From assembly GCF_018691265.1 (NCBI RefSeq), contig NW_024881321.1:14573387-14637386 (forward strand): DNA of 64,000 nucleotides, in the 5' to 3' direction. The DNA is from Tyto alba (lineage: Eukaryota > Chordata > Aves > Strigiformes > Tytonidae). Positions 1 through 13,236 of the stretch are shown here, in pieces. Position 1 is the stretch's first letter, and each line of letters opens with the position of its first letter. The translations under genes were made by a program, and so were the position numbers. The notes beneath the pieces are model-generated. The model made no database searches. It had not been told where the DNA came from and saw only the letters and a list, made by a program, of their open reading frames with translations.

Positions 1-2792
1 AAATTAAAGTGTTGGAAATGTGTGTCACTTTATAATACAAGAAAAAAATTAAAGTAGATTTCATATATCTAAAAAAAATCCTACTTTCTTGCCACCCATT
101 TTTAACCTTATAATTATTTTTATGAAAATATTTGATAAAAAAATTCATGGACTAGAAGTATTAAGGGGTTGGCTGTGGTTTGGCACAGTCTCAGTGCTAA
201 AAAGGATGTTAATTAGACACAAGGGATGTGACAAAGGTAGACAGATCAAGCATAATCATAAACATAGTGTGCTCTAGAACAAAAACTTTGTTAAATTGGT
301 AGCAAACACCAAGGGCTGTTCTGGCCTTACTTCATGATATTTCCACAGGGTTCTATTCCACAGAGGTCTAATAGCCCAACAGCTTCCCAATTTTATCTCT
401 GTGTTTTCTCCACACATTTTCTGAGTTTATTTCTGCTGTCAAAGAGACGTAATGTCGACCACTATGTTCTGAGTTCACTTTCTCATGAGTCTTCTGTCCT
501 AGAGAAGTAGGGAAATTTTATTCAGTTTTCTCTTTAAAAGATAGAGTTTAACAACTTCTTTATGATTGCTAAGGGCTTAGGGGATAAGCAACCAGGGCAC
601 AGTCCGAAATTTTGCCTGTCTTTATTCTGTGCTGTCTGCACAGAACATCTAGGATTATTCCCCAAAGGGATCAGGCTGCAAGACTGGGTAGTTGCAGAAA
701 AAAAGGATGTGGGACTCACTTCCCTCTGTAGCTGTAGTAGTTAAAATCAAGATTTGTACTAACTCATTAAAATACAGTTAACCTATACACTATTTAATAT
801 TGTTCAAAGAAGGGATTAGGAAAAAAGTACAATATTCTCTAGAAGTTTGCAGTTCTGTTTAATGAAAACATAGCAGCTGTCAATATATGAAGTATTTTGT
901 ATACCACTGTGTTATCAACTCTATTCATTCCTAAAAAAGGAAAAACACAGACTGTACTCATCAGGAAAAGTAATTACTCATATAATTTTATTTTAAATCT
1001 TGATCTTCATAAAAAAGAATATTTTAATTACTTGTGGAAATCTATTAGTATGAGAAATCACCAGCTACGGCTAACCTTGAAAAAAGACAGAACGAATGAA
1101 ATGCTGATTTTCTATTCTAATGAATTCACATAAGTAAATAAATTACCATTTTTATGAAGTTTAAAAATCTAAATGATAATGGGCCAAATTCAGAACGTAC
1201 ATATGAAACTGAATCTTATTCAGTGATGGACTAATTTTTGCCACCTCTATTTGTAGCAGGCCATCTAGCATGAAATATGGTATCAAAATAAATTCTAATT
1301 TAATTAAAATTACTTACTGGTTACTGAACGTTGCTTTAGGTTAACATCAGAAAAGAATATACTACTCTGGGAGAAATAGTGAGAGCATTCAGAATCGTTC
1401 TCAGACATGCCAGCTGATGCTGGGGAATGGGTTATTATTGTCCTGAAGATGACAAGCACAAGACAGTCCTTCAAGTTCCATAGGAAATACTGGTCACTGG
1501 AGCTGTAGGGATGGAGAATTAAAGTACACTATTGTTCTTCTCACCTCTCTTTTTTATTTCCTTTGAATGATTAGCAACTTCATAATTATCTTCTGATGAC
1601 AAGTATCTGTGACTGGGGGGATTCTTATCATCTATGGCAATCCATGTGGATAACTTCCCAGACCAGACCATGTCTGTGATGTTCTTCAGCCTTTGAGATT
1701 GAGTCAATTTATAACCAGGCAATGCATAGCATTTATAGTTAGGCACTTACATCATTCTGCATCCATAGGTATAAACACTTTTTTACTGACAGTGGAAACT
1801 AAAGACACAAGCTAGTCCTCAAAGTTCTTCACTCACACTTTAAGAAACAAGAATAAACATCTGAGAAATGTTGAAGGGGTTTTACTATTTTATTTACTAT
1901 TCAAAACTTTTGCACAGTATTCTTATTTAAAGTACAGTAAAATGAATGAGAGAATGCTAGCATTTCAGGTCAGATCTCTGGCAACAGGAAAGGCAGAAAG
2001 TTGTTCCTGCACTTTCCTAGAAGAAGTGTATGTATGCCCTGCTTTAGTAACTCTAAATACATAAGTCACTTCAGAAAGAAAATTGTCAAAGAGCAATATA
2101 ACTGAGCTTAAATAATAAATATGCAAAAGAAGGGAATCACAGGTCTATAATAAGAACCTGATGGCAATTGAAAAGTTAATTACAGTAGTCTATCCAGCTC
2201 TAATTGAAATGGGAATAGATCTCTCCCCCTCACTTATGGTGTTAAGTGACACTTCAGATCTTCTTCAGTACTACAGGCTACTGAAAACCAGAGAACTACC
2301 TGTGCAATGAGATTACACTCCACAGAGGGAAGAGGTCAGTTTATAGCTGTTTGTTTGGGGACTTTTTTGTTATGCTTTTTTTTTTTTTCCTCCAGTAACT
2401 CCATTTCTCACCAGTTTCTGATAGTGAACAACTTTATGCTATGCCCTAAGAAACCCCTCCATGTGGTTAAGTTTTGATTTGAAGTGTCTCAGCCTTTTTT
2501 CTACAAGGACACTTACAGTAATACATTGAGACTTCAATATTCTTGCAAAGATGTTCACTAGTATTTGGTGGTGGGAGAGAAAAGGGAAGGCAGAGAAATA
2601 CCTTGTTAAATGTAAAATTCTTTATATATATAATATTCTACCTGTCTACAAACATTAGTGTAATATTATGGTTGAGAACATCAATTATTAGCTTAAGACT
2701 TTCCACAACAAGACTTTCTTTTTACTTCATTGTACATCTTTGGGCTTTCCAAAGTTTCCATAACAGGCTTTAGTACTTTTTAAAGGGTAAGG
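1..2792. other. AT-rich sequence without recognisable gene
   Basis: Apart from the weak coding-like stretch at 1519-1746, I see no recognisable repeat, RNA gene or gene here. Open frames are short (60-80 codons) and look like chance frames. A pyrimidine tract with a T-run lies near 2377-2393. It is most likely unique intergenic or intronic sequence. Confidence 0.6.
1519..1746 (-). other. Unrecognised coding-like stretch, possible exon
   Basis: The minus strand is open for 75 codons and reads more like protein than its AT-rich surroundings: it has mixed third positions, two Trp, two Cys, a Pro-Pro pair and a charged end (SKEIKKRGEKN). The frame opens with GTG and an in-frame TAA lies just upstream, so it is not a complete gene from an ATG. 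A splice-donor-like sequence (AGAGAG followed by GTGAGAAG) falls near its 3' end at about 1540-1555. I see no strong acceptor; an AG lies in the 'gatgtaagtgcc' just upstream. I do not recognise the protein. It could be a lone exon, a pseudo-exon or chance. Confidence 0.2.
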
Positions 2793-3014
2793 ATGTTAGA
2801 TGATGGTAGGAGCTGGGAGGTGCTTCCCTTGCAGGTCACCAATCTCATGCCTCTGCAGGAGCTCCACTCCATTCTCCCATATCTTGCTGGATTCACAGCA
2901 CCACAAGAAATAGAAGCTACTGACTTGCATATACACGATATGTCAAATCAGCTCTCTGTGCACAAAAGTGAACCTGTGGCTGCATTTCAAGGGTTAGAAT
3001 ATTCAGAAAAGTGA
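2793..3014 (+). other. Unrecognised 73-codon ORF beside an LTR
   Basis: This frame runs from an ATG with a purine at -3 to a TGA and encodes 73 residues, beginning MLDDGRSWEVLPLQ. Its G+C and third-position G+C are higher than the flanks, and its amino-acid mix is protein-like (acidic, few low-complexity runs). It also contains an acceptor-like pyrimidine-rich stretch followed by CAG at about 2820-2836. It ends 35 bases before the LTR at 3050. I recognise no domain. It could be an exon, a fragment of an old retrocopy, or chance; length alone does not exclude chance. Confidence 0.15.
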
Positions 3015-3049
3015 TAGATCCAGATCTTGATCTCTGTGAGTTATGTTTG

Positions 3050-3650
3050 TGTACTGGTTTTGGCTTATATAGTTAATTTTCTTCATAGTAGCTCCTATGG
3101 TGGTATGTTTTGGATCTCTGACAAAAAGAGTGTTGGTAACATACTGATGCTTTTGCTATTGCTGAGTAGTTCTTACACACCATCAAGACCCTTCCTGTTT
3201 CCCCTCCTGTTTCTCACCTTTCCCCACCAGTAAGGAGGCTGGAGGTGCAGAAGAAGTTGGGAGGGGACGCAGCTGGGACAGCTGACCCCAACTGACTGAA
3301 GGGATATCCCAGACCATATGATGTCATGCTCAACAATAAAAGCTGAAGAAGGAAGTAGGAACAGGGGATGTTCAGAGTTAAGGAATTTGTCTTCTTGAGT
3401 AACCATGATATATGATGAAGCCCTGTTTTCTGGGAAATGGCTGAACATCTGCCTGCCAGTGGAAAGTAGTGAATGTATTCCTTATTTTGTTCGTTTGCAC
3501 AAGCAACTTTTGCTTTCCATATTAAACTGCCATTATCTCAACCCATGAATTTTCTCACTTTTACCCTTCTGATACAATTCGCCATTTCATTGAGGGCGAG
3601 TAAGCAAGTATCTGTGCTGCTTAACTGCTTACTGGGGTTAAACCAAAACA
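3050..3650 (+). mobile_element. Solo LTR, ~600 bp family (endogenous retrovirus)
   Basis: The element starts TGTACTGGTTTTGGC and ends GGTTAAACCAAAACA, the typical terminal sequence of an abundant avian LTR. It is flanked by an imperfect 5 bp duplication, GTTTG at 3045-3049 and GTTGG at 3651-3655. Promoter-like CAATAAAAGC lies near 3330-3340, where related copies have TATAAA, and an ATTAAA poly(A) signal lies at 3521-3526. A second copy of the family is at 43517-44094 in the opposite orientation. No internal retroviral sequence follows, so it is a solo LTR. The 5 bp duplication fits a class III (ERVL-like) origin, but I cannot assign a named family. Confidence 0.85.
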
Positions 3651-4103
3651 GTTGGTATTTCATTTACTGGTAATCTATTACTTTATTTTTCATTAAATAT
3701 ATTATGGGAATTGTCTACTTCTTAGAGTATATATTTGGTATAGGGTGGAGGACATATACTTGTTCCATGAGTAACATTCCCTTTAATTTTTGTGTGGAGG
3801 TCAAATAAATTAGCATTTTAAAACCTTTCCAGAAACTCATGTGAGGAAGATGGTTGGTTTATAGATCAGCTTCAGATTTTGGTGAGAAAGGTAAAAGACC
3901 ACTCAATCTAGTCAATATAAGGATGCTACTGGATATATACAAAAACCGAGTATAATGTTGAGAAGTGGATTCTCGTGTCTATGATTTTTGTATCTGAACA
4001 TCTAAAGTGAGACTTGGAATTCAGATGTCAACTGGGTTTAAACACATCTATATGCCCATATGTCATATATTTGTAATAAGTATATAAGAATATAGGATAA
4101 ATA
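3651..4103. other. Plain AT-rich sequence
   Basis: Sequence between an LTR and a CR1. No repeat or coding signal seen. Confidence 0.6.
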
Positions 4104-5470
4104 TAGAATAATAGAATTATAAAACTGTCTGGGTTGGAAGGGATGTATATAGATCACCTAGTTTAACCTCCCAGCGATGAGCAGGAATATCTTCTAATAG
4201 AACAGGTAGTTCAAAGTCCTGTCCAACCTCACCTTGAACATTTCCAATGATGGACTGTACACAACTGCTTTGGGCAACCTGGCCCGGTGTCTCACCACGC
4301 TCATAACAAAATTCTTCCTTATGTCCAATCTAAACCTACATTCTTTCAGTTTAAAACCATTGTCCCTTGTCCTAACACTACAGGCCTTGTTAAAAAGTCT
4401 TTCTCCATCTTTCCTGTAGGTTGTCTCTACATATTGAAAGGCCACAATATGGTGTCCCTGGAGTCTTCTCCAGGTTGAACAATCATAACTCTCTCAGCCT
4501 TTCCTCATAGGAGAGGTGTTCCAGCCCTCTGGCTGTTTTTGTGGCCCTCCTTTGGACCCACTTTAACCAAGAGCAGCATAGAGCGAGGAGAATCACCTCC
4601 CTAAACCTGCTGGCCATGCTTCTTTTTATGAACTTAAGGGTATGATTGGCTTTCTGGGCTGTATGAGCACACTGCTAGCTCATGTCCAGTAGCTTATCCA
4701 TAAGAATCCCCAGGTCTTCCTCTGAAGGGCTGCTCTAATTTAGTTAATTCCCCAGTCTGTACTGATACTAGGGATTGCCCTGACCCAGGTGCAGGACCTT
4801 GCATTTGGCCATGAGGTTCACACAGACCCATTCTTCAAGCCCGTCATGGTCCCTGTAGATGGTATCCCTTTGTTCTGGCCTGTCAACTGGATTACTCAGC
4901 TTGGTGTCATCCAGAAACTTCTTGACAGTGTACTCAATCCCACTATATATGTCATTAATGAAGATATTAAATAGTATTGATCTCAGTATGGATCCTTGAG
5001 GGACCCCATATGTTACTGATTTCTATTTAGACATTGAGCCATTGACCACTACTCTCTGCATCCAGCCAATTCCTGATCTGTCTAACAGTGCATCCATCAA
5101 ACCCATATATCTCCAGTGTAGAGGTAGGAATATTGTGGGGGACAGTATCAAAGGTCTTAAAGAAGTCCAGGTAGATGACATCTATAGCTCTTCCCTTGTT
5201 CACTGATGCGGTTATTCCATTGTAGAAGGCCACCAGAATAGTCAGGCATGATTTGCTCTTGGTGAAGCTATGTCAGCTGTCTCTAATCACCTCCTTGTCT
5301 TCCACATATTTTGACATATCTTCCAGGACTATCTGATCCATGATTTTATCTGACACGGAAGTGAGGCTGACTAGTCAGTAGTTCACACGGTCCTCTAATT
5401 TACCCTTTTTATATATGTGCATTATGTTTCCCCTTTTCCAGTCAGCCATAATATTCCAGTCCAGCCATAA
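4104..5470 (-). mobile_element. CR1 LINE, 5'-truncated, antisense
   Basis: Read on the minus strand this is a CR1 non-LTR retrotransposon. It covers the end of the reverse transcriptase frame, the C-terminal region and the 3' UTR, and finishes with the CR1 tail around 4104-4140 (reverse complement of the 'ataaaactgtctgggttgg' stretch). The minus-strand frame at 5027-5233 contains the RT block [16 protein letters not shown], where the family has YLDFSKAFDTVPHN. The copy is broken by stops and frameshifts and lacks the 5' part. It stops near 5470 in an AT-rich tract. It is old and not able to move. Confidence 0.9.
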
Positions 5471-5660
5471 TATTTATATATTATACAAATATATAATATA
5501 TATAATGTTTCATATATTATATATTACATATTTTATATATCATATGCCTATATAAGCACATATATACTATTATATTATATTGTAATAATCTACCTTGTAT
5601 TTTAAATAGATGATATATATTATAAATGTTATGTCTATATAACCATATAGACATATTTCC
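5471..5660. repeat. AT-rich low-complexity tract
   Basis: Dense ATATA-type low-complexity sequence next to the 5' truncation end of the CR1. Confidence 0.7.
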
Positions 5661-8397
5661 ACCTTAGCCTCTCCAAATGTCAGTTATTTTACATACATTA
5701 AGAACATTATTTCCCTCACTAACATGAAAGTACACAAAATAATTCTAAAATCTTTGAAGAATGCATAGATGATCAGGAATGTTGGTAACAGTTCTGCAGT
5801 GTTGAAGAGAAAGTAGAACTCAGTATTACAAACACTGAGTCTTTTCCAGAATTGCTAGTACTTTCAAATTAAGTTGAGAATCTGCTCTTCCTACTTATGC
5901 CTGGCAAAAATAATACCCTAACAAACTATTCAGTATAATGAGGCTGTTCGAGGAACATAGTATTATTTAACGTAAGTACAATCTGCAGAATGTCAGTGTG
6001 AGTGGTACTTCAAAGTATCCAACTCAAGGGAAAAAGCAAACTTTGACAGAGATACAAAACCGAAAAAATTGAAGAAAAAATTACAAGCATATAAGTAAGA
6101 CCATTCAGTATAATGTGTACTTCCATTAAATAGCTGAGAAAAAAAAAAAAAGGAGATACTTATGAGAAAATATAACTGCAAAGGAATCACACACAGAAAG
6201 CATTTCTGAAATGCCTGATAAATCAGCAACTGAATAAGAAATGGACCTGAAAAAAAAAAAAAGTGGCAAATCCTTGTAAATTAAAATGCATTTATCTAAC
6301 TATTTGAAATACATTCATATTATTGGTATGCCCAAAGCAGATAACACATTGTTATTCTGTCAGGCTGACAAAGAATCACTTAGCTGGTGTCACTCTTTGT
6401 TTCTCTCTAAAGAAAATGGTGCATTACTGGTTACATGAATTATCAGCAGATTTATGGTATTTAAGAGTTAGGAACTGCAGTTTATTCAACATCATAGCAA
6501 GTACAACTGAAGTATTGAAGAAAAAATGCATCGTGAACATTATAAAATCTCAAAAAATTAAAACAAAATATCTGTATATTTTTCTTTTGGAAAAAAAAAT
6601 GCAAACTTTGATAGTAGTGTTGCTATTCTTCATGCCTTTCAAAAAATTTTCCTCACCTTTATGTTTTCTCCTATGCCAAGTTTAGAATCAGGATTACAAT
6701 CTCATAAATAAAGCCAATAATATCTCTCATTATATACTATGCAGAAACACTCCTCTATCAATAGGTACTGAATGAAAAGAACACGTGATGGATAAGAATT
6801 GTAAAACTACCTCAATATGCTATACACATAGGCATTAATTTAATTTATTTAATTAGTTAATTAATAGGCTTGACCTGTATATTTTAGCAGAATATTCCGA
6901 TAGAAAACATCTTCACCAGCAAACTAACATTAATTCCATAAAAAGAATATTTTTATCCACGAGGACTTGTCTTTGTTGCAGTCATTTTATTAAGGCTATT
7001 TTACTAACAAGCTGACACAATGATAATACTATTGTGCAACCACTTCTCCCATTCTTTTTTCATTGATATTGAGAACGTTTTTCTTGGCAACCATATACAA
7101 AACATAGTCTCCCTGCATCTTTTAGGTCTTCCTATATTTGAACTTAGAAAGTCATCTGATTTCAATATTTCTTCTCAGTCCTCCCCTTTTAATTCTGTCT
7201 ATTCAGTTAATCATCCCCTCAGGTCATAATGATTCTTTTTTCACTTTCAATTCTCCAGGCTGTCTATTGCTGTTCTTACAAAACATCACCTTAGAAAAGT
7301 CCTTATACTCATTTCAAGCTGTGCCTATACTGTCAATCTTTTCTTTCCCAGTAATTTGCTTCTCGAGTCTACTTTGTGTCAACATCTAATTTTTTTGTTC
7401 TCACATGCAATTGTTATTGCATTCTATGGTATTTCAGGCATGTCGCTTGTCTGTTGTCACCCTGAATCTCCTCTTCCACTGACTGCTCAGTCTGAAAGGT
7501 TCTGTCACAGCTAATATATCTTCACAGATATAGGCATAATGAATGGTAGTGAAAGTGGTGTTTACTGTTCAGTACATACTTGACAGAGGAGTTCAGGTAC
7601 TGCATAACTTGGTGAGCAAGAGCAAATGATAGAGGAAAACTTCATTATGAAAATAAAGCTTTAGAAAAATAATGAATGCAAGCATAAAGAAGTTTTTAAA
7701 AAGACGGATATACGCTGAAGAGTCAGATACTAGCCTTGATGATCTGTATGCATGGATTAACAAAAAGAACAACAAGATGGACAACTGGTTTTTATAAGAA
7801 AATACTTTATTTGAACTTGAACAGGTTAACTGTTAATGACTTTTTCCTATTTATATTTACTGAGTTTTTAAATTATTACAGTGTACGTGCTTTCAAAAAA
7901 GAAAAAATAAAGCGTAAGAATCAATAATGAATCTCGCATAAGAAAGGAAAATAAACTGAACAAATCAAATCCTGGACTAAAATTCTTCAGAAATGAACAC
8001 TATTGGGACAGCTAAGTTTAGAAAAATATTGAACATATTTTGGCTAACATTTATCAAGTGGCATATAAGATGTAGCTTTAAAAATCTAGAAAGATAAATC
8101 ATCTTCATTTCAAATTTTATCAGATTTTTAATGTGCTCCAAGCACAGTATAAGTGTTGTTTAAAATAGAAATAAATAAATCAAACTTAACAAACTGCTTG
8201 CTTCAGCTCTTTTACTTCTAAAGATGTTTAGTTCATTACTATTTTGGAGAAGAAAATCAGATGAAGAAGGAAATTAGTAATATTTTTAATGTTAGAGAAG
8301 TCTCCAATTTTTTTCCTCTAAGTAAGTTTGTTTTTACCTTGAAATAATTGTCTTTTCATATTACCACATGACATTAACTAATAAAATAAATAAAATT
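5661..8397. other. Plain AT-rich sequence
   Basis: No repeat or gene recognised. A-runs occur near 6138-6151 and 6250-6262. The 120-codon frame at 6323-6685 is low complexity toward its end (Lys, Phe and Leu rich), and I take it as chance. Confidence 0.55.
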
Positions 8398-8468
8398 ACA
8401 TGAATATATACATATACACATATACATATACATGTATATATATATGCATATACATACATATGCATACT
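8398..8468. repeat. TATACA/TACATA microsatellite
   Basis: Alternating TATACA, CATATA and ATATAT units over about 70 bp form an impure purine-pyrimidine microsatellite. Confidence 0.85.
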
Positions 8469-10723
8469 CAAACACGAAAGAATTTTCATGACTTATCAGA
8501 AATACAGTGTATAACTTCTGACATGTTTTTTTCCTTGCAAGTTATTTCCTTATATGTTAGAAGGAATCCCATAAACAATCCTTCAGCTCAAAAAATTACT
8601 GCTAACCCACAAGAAATACGGTTCTCTTATCTTGACAATCAGTTGACATGGTCTATGCACAAATAACACTGAAATATTGAAGTAAATATTCTTTTATATC
8701 TTTTAAATATATTGTTTAATTCAGTTGGAAATTTTGCATTATGGAACCAGTTATTAATTATCTATAATTTTCCACAATTACAGGTGAGTCTGTTGAAAGG
8801 TCTATTTCTTTTGCATCTCCTTTGTAACAAACTAGACTATTCAAATTCAAAGCAGGTCATGATTATGATGTATTAAATCAGATTAATTGGTCATAGGCAG
8901 GATTGTAAAGTCTGGAGAGGAAATATGTATTTCTTACTGTTAAAAGATATGACCAACCTAGGCATATTCTCTATGTGGTTAATGTATAATTTCACTGTAA
9001 ACAAGGAATTTTTTCAAAATGTTGTGTAAAACTTAAAGGTAATTAGGGCTCATGTCTGCTGGGCTGATTTTACAATTGATATATAAATCCCAGTTTTAAC
9101 AATATAAATACTGAATGAGTTTATGGGAAAAAAAATAACCCAATCAAAACAATTAAGTCTCTTATTAGCTGCATTGACTACAATAAATAACATTGTCAAA
9201 GTATAAGATAGTGTTATAAATTATTTCATGTACAGGATGTGCACCAGAATCTGCTGGAATACCAGAGTTTGCTGAAATAAAGGAAGAAACATTTTATTTT
9301 ATTTAAATGGCCCTTATTAAAGTAATTTGTATGAACACTTGTTTTAGTAGTGTAGGTAAACTTTATCACAGAATCCTGACCATCAGGGCTATGTTATACC
9401 CCTTATTCTGAGTTAAAAGTACTTCAGTATGTGATTTTTATCTTACGCTTCCATAATTTACTTCTTTGAATCAGTCCACACCAGAGATATTTTTTTCTTA
9501 TCATAAATATGCAGTTTATTCTCAAATACAGAACAGTTTTTTATCATTGTATTCTATTTTGCATGTGTGAAAAACTTAAAAAATTAAGCAACTGAAGAAC
9601 AAAAGAAGTTATCATTAGCTTTTGGACATAAAAATGAATACTCAGCAAATGAAAGGAAGATGACAGAAAAATTATGTTAAAAGATGCATCTTTTCAGCTC
9701 TGAGATTATGTCTGATCTTCATTTTCAAAATAAAAGACAATCATGTTTTGGTTTATCTTCCTGGCTGCTTTACATTGTGCCAAAAATGGGGAAAAAAAAA
9801 AAAAAATCCAGTCTTGCAAACCTTGGTGCCTTATAATATACTACTCAGAGGAAAGCCTCATGGGGAAACCAGGACATGTTATGGCAACTCTTGTTACTTC
9901 AGGCACTAAATATCCTTCTTGGAGAAAGAACATGTAGCTGGAACCACGTGGTGTTCTGTAACTTTAATGACTTGCTATGGTTTCTTACAGTTGTAAACAG
10001 CTATAAAGGTTGAGAGAATAGCCTAAACCATGCCAAGAGTCTGTTTTGTCCCAAAGAACCCCAAGAAATATAATTTTGATGCAGGGTGACTGCTAGCTAA
10101 GCTCTATATTTAGCCTAGGTGAGGCAGATCAAAACAAACAATCAAATATCCTTTGAGCTATTTAACTATTTACAGATCTTATAATTTTACCTGAACTCTG
10201 CATGTTTCAGGTATGAGCCTCTGAGAGTTTGTTTTTCACTCTTTGTTTTCCAGTTAGAATCATTGTCCTCTAGTTATTTTCACCAATAATATTTACCACC
10301 TACTTGTTCAGAAGATGACTTTAAATAATTATGAACACAAACACACACATACACACAGAGAAATATAACATAGAGATATACAGCTGGTATTTTGACCAGT
10401 GATGTTACCATATTAATATCTTGTACTTTTACTAATCTGGAGTTTCAAAATATTTTCATTAGTATTTTTTTTATATATTTTTTTTAAAAAATATATTAAT
10501 ATAACTTATTAATTAAAATTAACACAACAGGATAAGTAAAAGACTTTTTGTGAGGATACGCCCAAATCAGGAAAAAAAAAATGTTTTTGTTCATTATAGT
10601 ATTAAAATTTACTTTCCTTTAGCTTAATTTAAAAATTCATTTTTTAGATTTTAAGTTGTCTTACATTTTATAATTGCAAGTTGCATATTTTAATTACATT
10701 TTCTGTAAAATAACATAATATAT
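8469..10723. other. Plain AT-rich sequence
   Basis: No recognised repeat or gene. A short A-run is at 9791-9806, a small CA-rich patch at 10335-10360, and an AT-rich tract around 10460-10520. Confidence 0.55.
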
Positions 10724-11098
10724 TGGGTGCAGGTGCTCAGGTACTGGCAGTGGGCTCCACGCGGGGGTGGTCTCTGTGCGGGGAGGCCGGGGCTGCCCCT
10801 GGCCGGACACAGCCGGTTCCAGACGGCTCCAACCCACCCACCGCAGGGCATGGCTCAGCCCCTCGGCCGAGGTGGTGGTGCCTAGGGGAAAACAGGTTTT
10901 AGAAAGAGCAAAACACTGCAGAGCAGATGGGAGTGAGGAAAACAATGTGAGAAATAAGACCCTGCAGACACCAAGGTAAACGAAGAAGGAAGATGAAGAG
11001 GTTTTCCAGGTCCTGGAGCAGAGATTCCCCTTCAGCCCATGAAGGAGTCTGTGGCAGAGCAAACAAAAAGTGTGAGGAGGAAAGAGAGGCAGAGGCAA
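10724..11098 (+). mobile_element. LTR fragment, GC-rich family (5' part)
   Basis: A sharply GC-rich block of about 150 bp (10724-10880), then a purine-rich stretch, sits in AT-rich DNA. The order of motifs (GGTGCAGGTGCTCAGG, GGGGAGGCCGGGGCTGCCCC, CCGGACACAGCC, CCTGCAGACACCAAGG, GAGCAGAGATTCCCC) matches from memory the 5' half of a songbird-type ERV LTR. Neither terminal TG/CA nor a target duplication is visible, so it is a fragment. The 167-codon minus-strand frame at 10694-11197 crosses it and is an artefact of its composition. The family match is from knowledge, not a search. Confidence 0.65.
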
Positions 11099-13188
11099 AC
11101 ATATACTGACCATAGTCCTGAAATTTACTTTTACATGTACTAATTTTACCATTTTACATAATAAGATAGAAAATGTTCCATTTGTTTCTTTTATCATTCA
11201 TAGCAAAAGGTAATGATGTCACCCTACCCGACCCATATTTATATTTGTTTACTCAGAGCAGTAGCATTGTCTGTACGTACCCCTCTTGTATCCTGAGAAG
11301 CATGACTACAAACATGATTTCCCAAAAGATGATACTAGGTAGGATAGTGAAATTAACAGAGAAAACCTGGTTTTCTCTCCCTCCCTCTCTGTGACAGTAG
11401 TTCTACCAGAAACATGGACATGTCTACCAGAGACATGAACATGAGGCTCCTGACTGAGCAGAACACATGAGCACGTCTTATTGCAAGTAAGTTACAGGTA
11501 CAGGTATCAGAACAAATCCATTTTATTCAGCTGAAACCAAAGTGCTACCTGTATTTCAAAACTGAACTAAAATCTATTATCAGAGGTCAATGAAGAAAAC
11601 AGAAAGGCCCACAATGACATAAATATGGAGCAAGAATTAAGTGCATAAGTGGCGCTGTACTACTAATCTGTAGCATGTAAAGTATCACAATGCTGCAAGT
11701 GACAACTCTAGCGCTGCTAAATACATCTTAGTTTATTTCAGTTTCTACCTTCTCTAAAACAACATAATATTAAAGTTAAAAAAAATATGTAATATTTAGC
11801 ATAGACAGAGCACTGTATTTTGGTGTAGATGTTACATGCATTACTACAATATATTGAGTTTAGTTTCTTTACAGTTCCTTATCTTTAGGTTTTTTTAAGT
11901 TCAAGGTTAATGGACAGTATTTTCTTTTCCATAAATATGGAATAGCTTCCTGATATTTCTGGCAAGCTTATATGATAAAATTTAAATGAGTTTATATAAT
12001 TTCAGATAATGTGAATAGCAAGAGACTGGCTGAAATTTAATCTATGAAATCCAAACACCATAAATCATCTAAGGGTTTTTTGTTTTTGTTTTTCCGTGAT
12101 AGAGTGTAACCTGGGAAAATTCATGTAATGTGATTGTCAAAATTTAAATGTGTGTCTATATTAATACATATCCTTTAAAAATAATTATATACACACAAAT
12201 TTAATAAACTGGCTACTGACAAAAATTTAAAATTACATCTAGCAGATAGCAATCACATAATAGGACAAACCTCACTGACTAATCTTTCTTAAATTTAATA
12301 TTGGTTAGCTGGCTTTGGTCCCACGCTGTTCTTCACAAGCTTAGGAAATATTTAGGACTGTAACTGCAATAATTTGGTAGTTGAGTGAACAGACAAAAAG
12401 CCTTCCTTTGTCTCACTGAAGTTGGAGAGAGTTTAATATTGAAAAAAAATTTCTGTCAAGACCCTGCCTCATGCTATTGAAAACACATAGTATGATATAT
12501 GCTTTTTCAGTCAACATATGAAAAAAAATTAACATTCTAAACTTCAGTAACTCTACAGATAAAAAATCATACTATAGCAAAAAGTAAAGTTCAGGCCAAA
12601 CTCAGGGAAGACAGAATGACCAAAAAAGTGAATGTAACTAGCCAATTGCTTCTGGACACAGAAGCATAAACAACAAATACAGCCCTAAAATTACAGACAA
12701 TTGGGAATCAGAAAGCATGTAATCAACTCCTGTCTGTTTAATAATAAATTGTGTGACAGGGTGACAGTTCATTTTGTCATTTAACAAAACTTATCTTTAT
12801 TCGTGAATATTATTTGATTTATGTGTTATTGCTGATGTTTGATACCTCAGCCTCTAAGTAGGATAGACACAAGATTTGCAGAAAAAAATCTAGTCATTGC
12901 TAAATACCTTACGCTACACAAAATTAAACAAAACAACTTAACACTGGGTCTACACATATCCATATTATTCTCATAAGTATAAGACATAATTTTTAATTCC
13001 CTAAAGTAATTCAAATAAGTGTGATATATTTGGTTGCCCTCTATAAACAGTGTGGCAAAACATTTTTCACTTGATATTGAGATGCAAATTAGAAATATTA
13101 TTTCTGATAAGCTGTGAAAACAATATAGTAAAAGATGTATTTGAGGAGCATAAATTTAAGAGTCTAACCATTTTATCAAATTAATTAC
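11099..13188. other. Plain AT-rich sequence
   Basis: No repeat or gene recognised in this stretch. Confidence 0.55.
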
Positions 13189-13236
13189 TTTTTTTTTGTT
13201 TGTTTGTTTGTTTGTTTGTTTGGTTTTTTTCCCCCT
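13189..13236. repeat. (GTTT)n microsatellite
   Basis: A T-run is followed by about seven GTTT units and then a further T/C tract. Confidence 0.9.

Noticed and set aside
1185..1255. Possible old amniote MITE piece (gggccaaattcag)
   Set aside because: Too short and without the matching inverted half.
6323..6685. 120-codon plus-strand frame
   Set aside because: Lys/Phe/Leu-rich low complexity matching local AT composition; no family signature.
10694..11197. 167-codon minus-strand frame, the longest in the window
   Set aside because: It runs across the GC-rich LTR fragment and AT-rich flanks, is antisense to the LTR, and has no domain signature.
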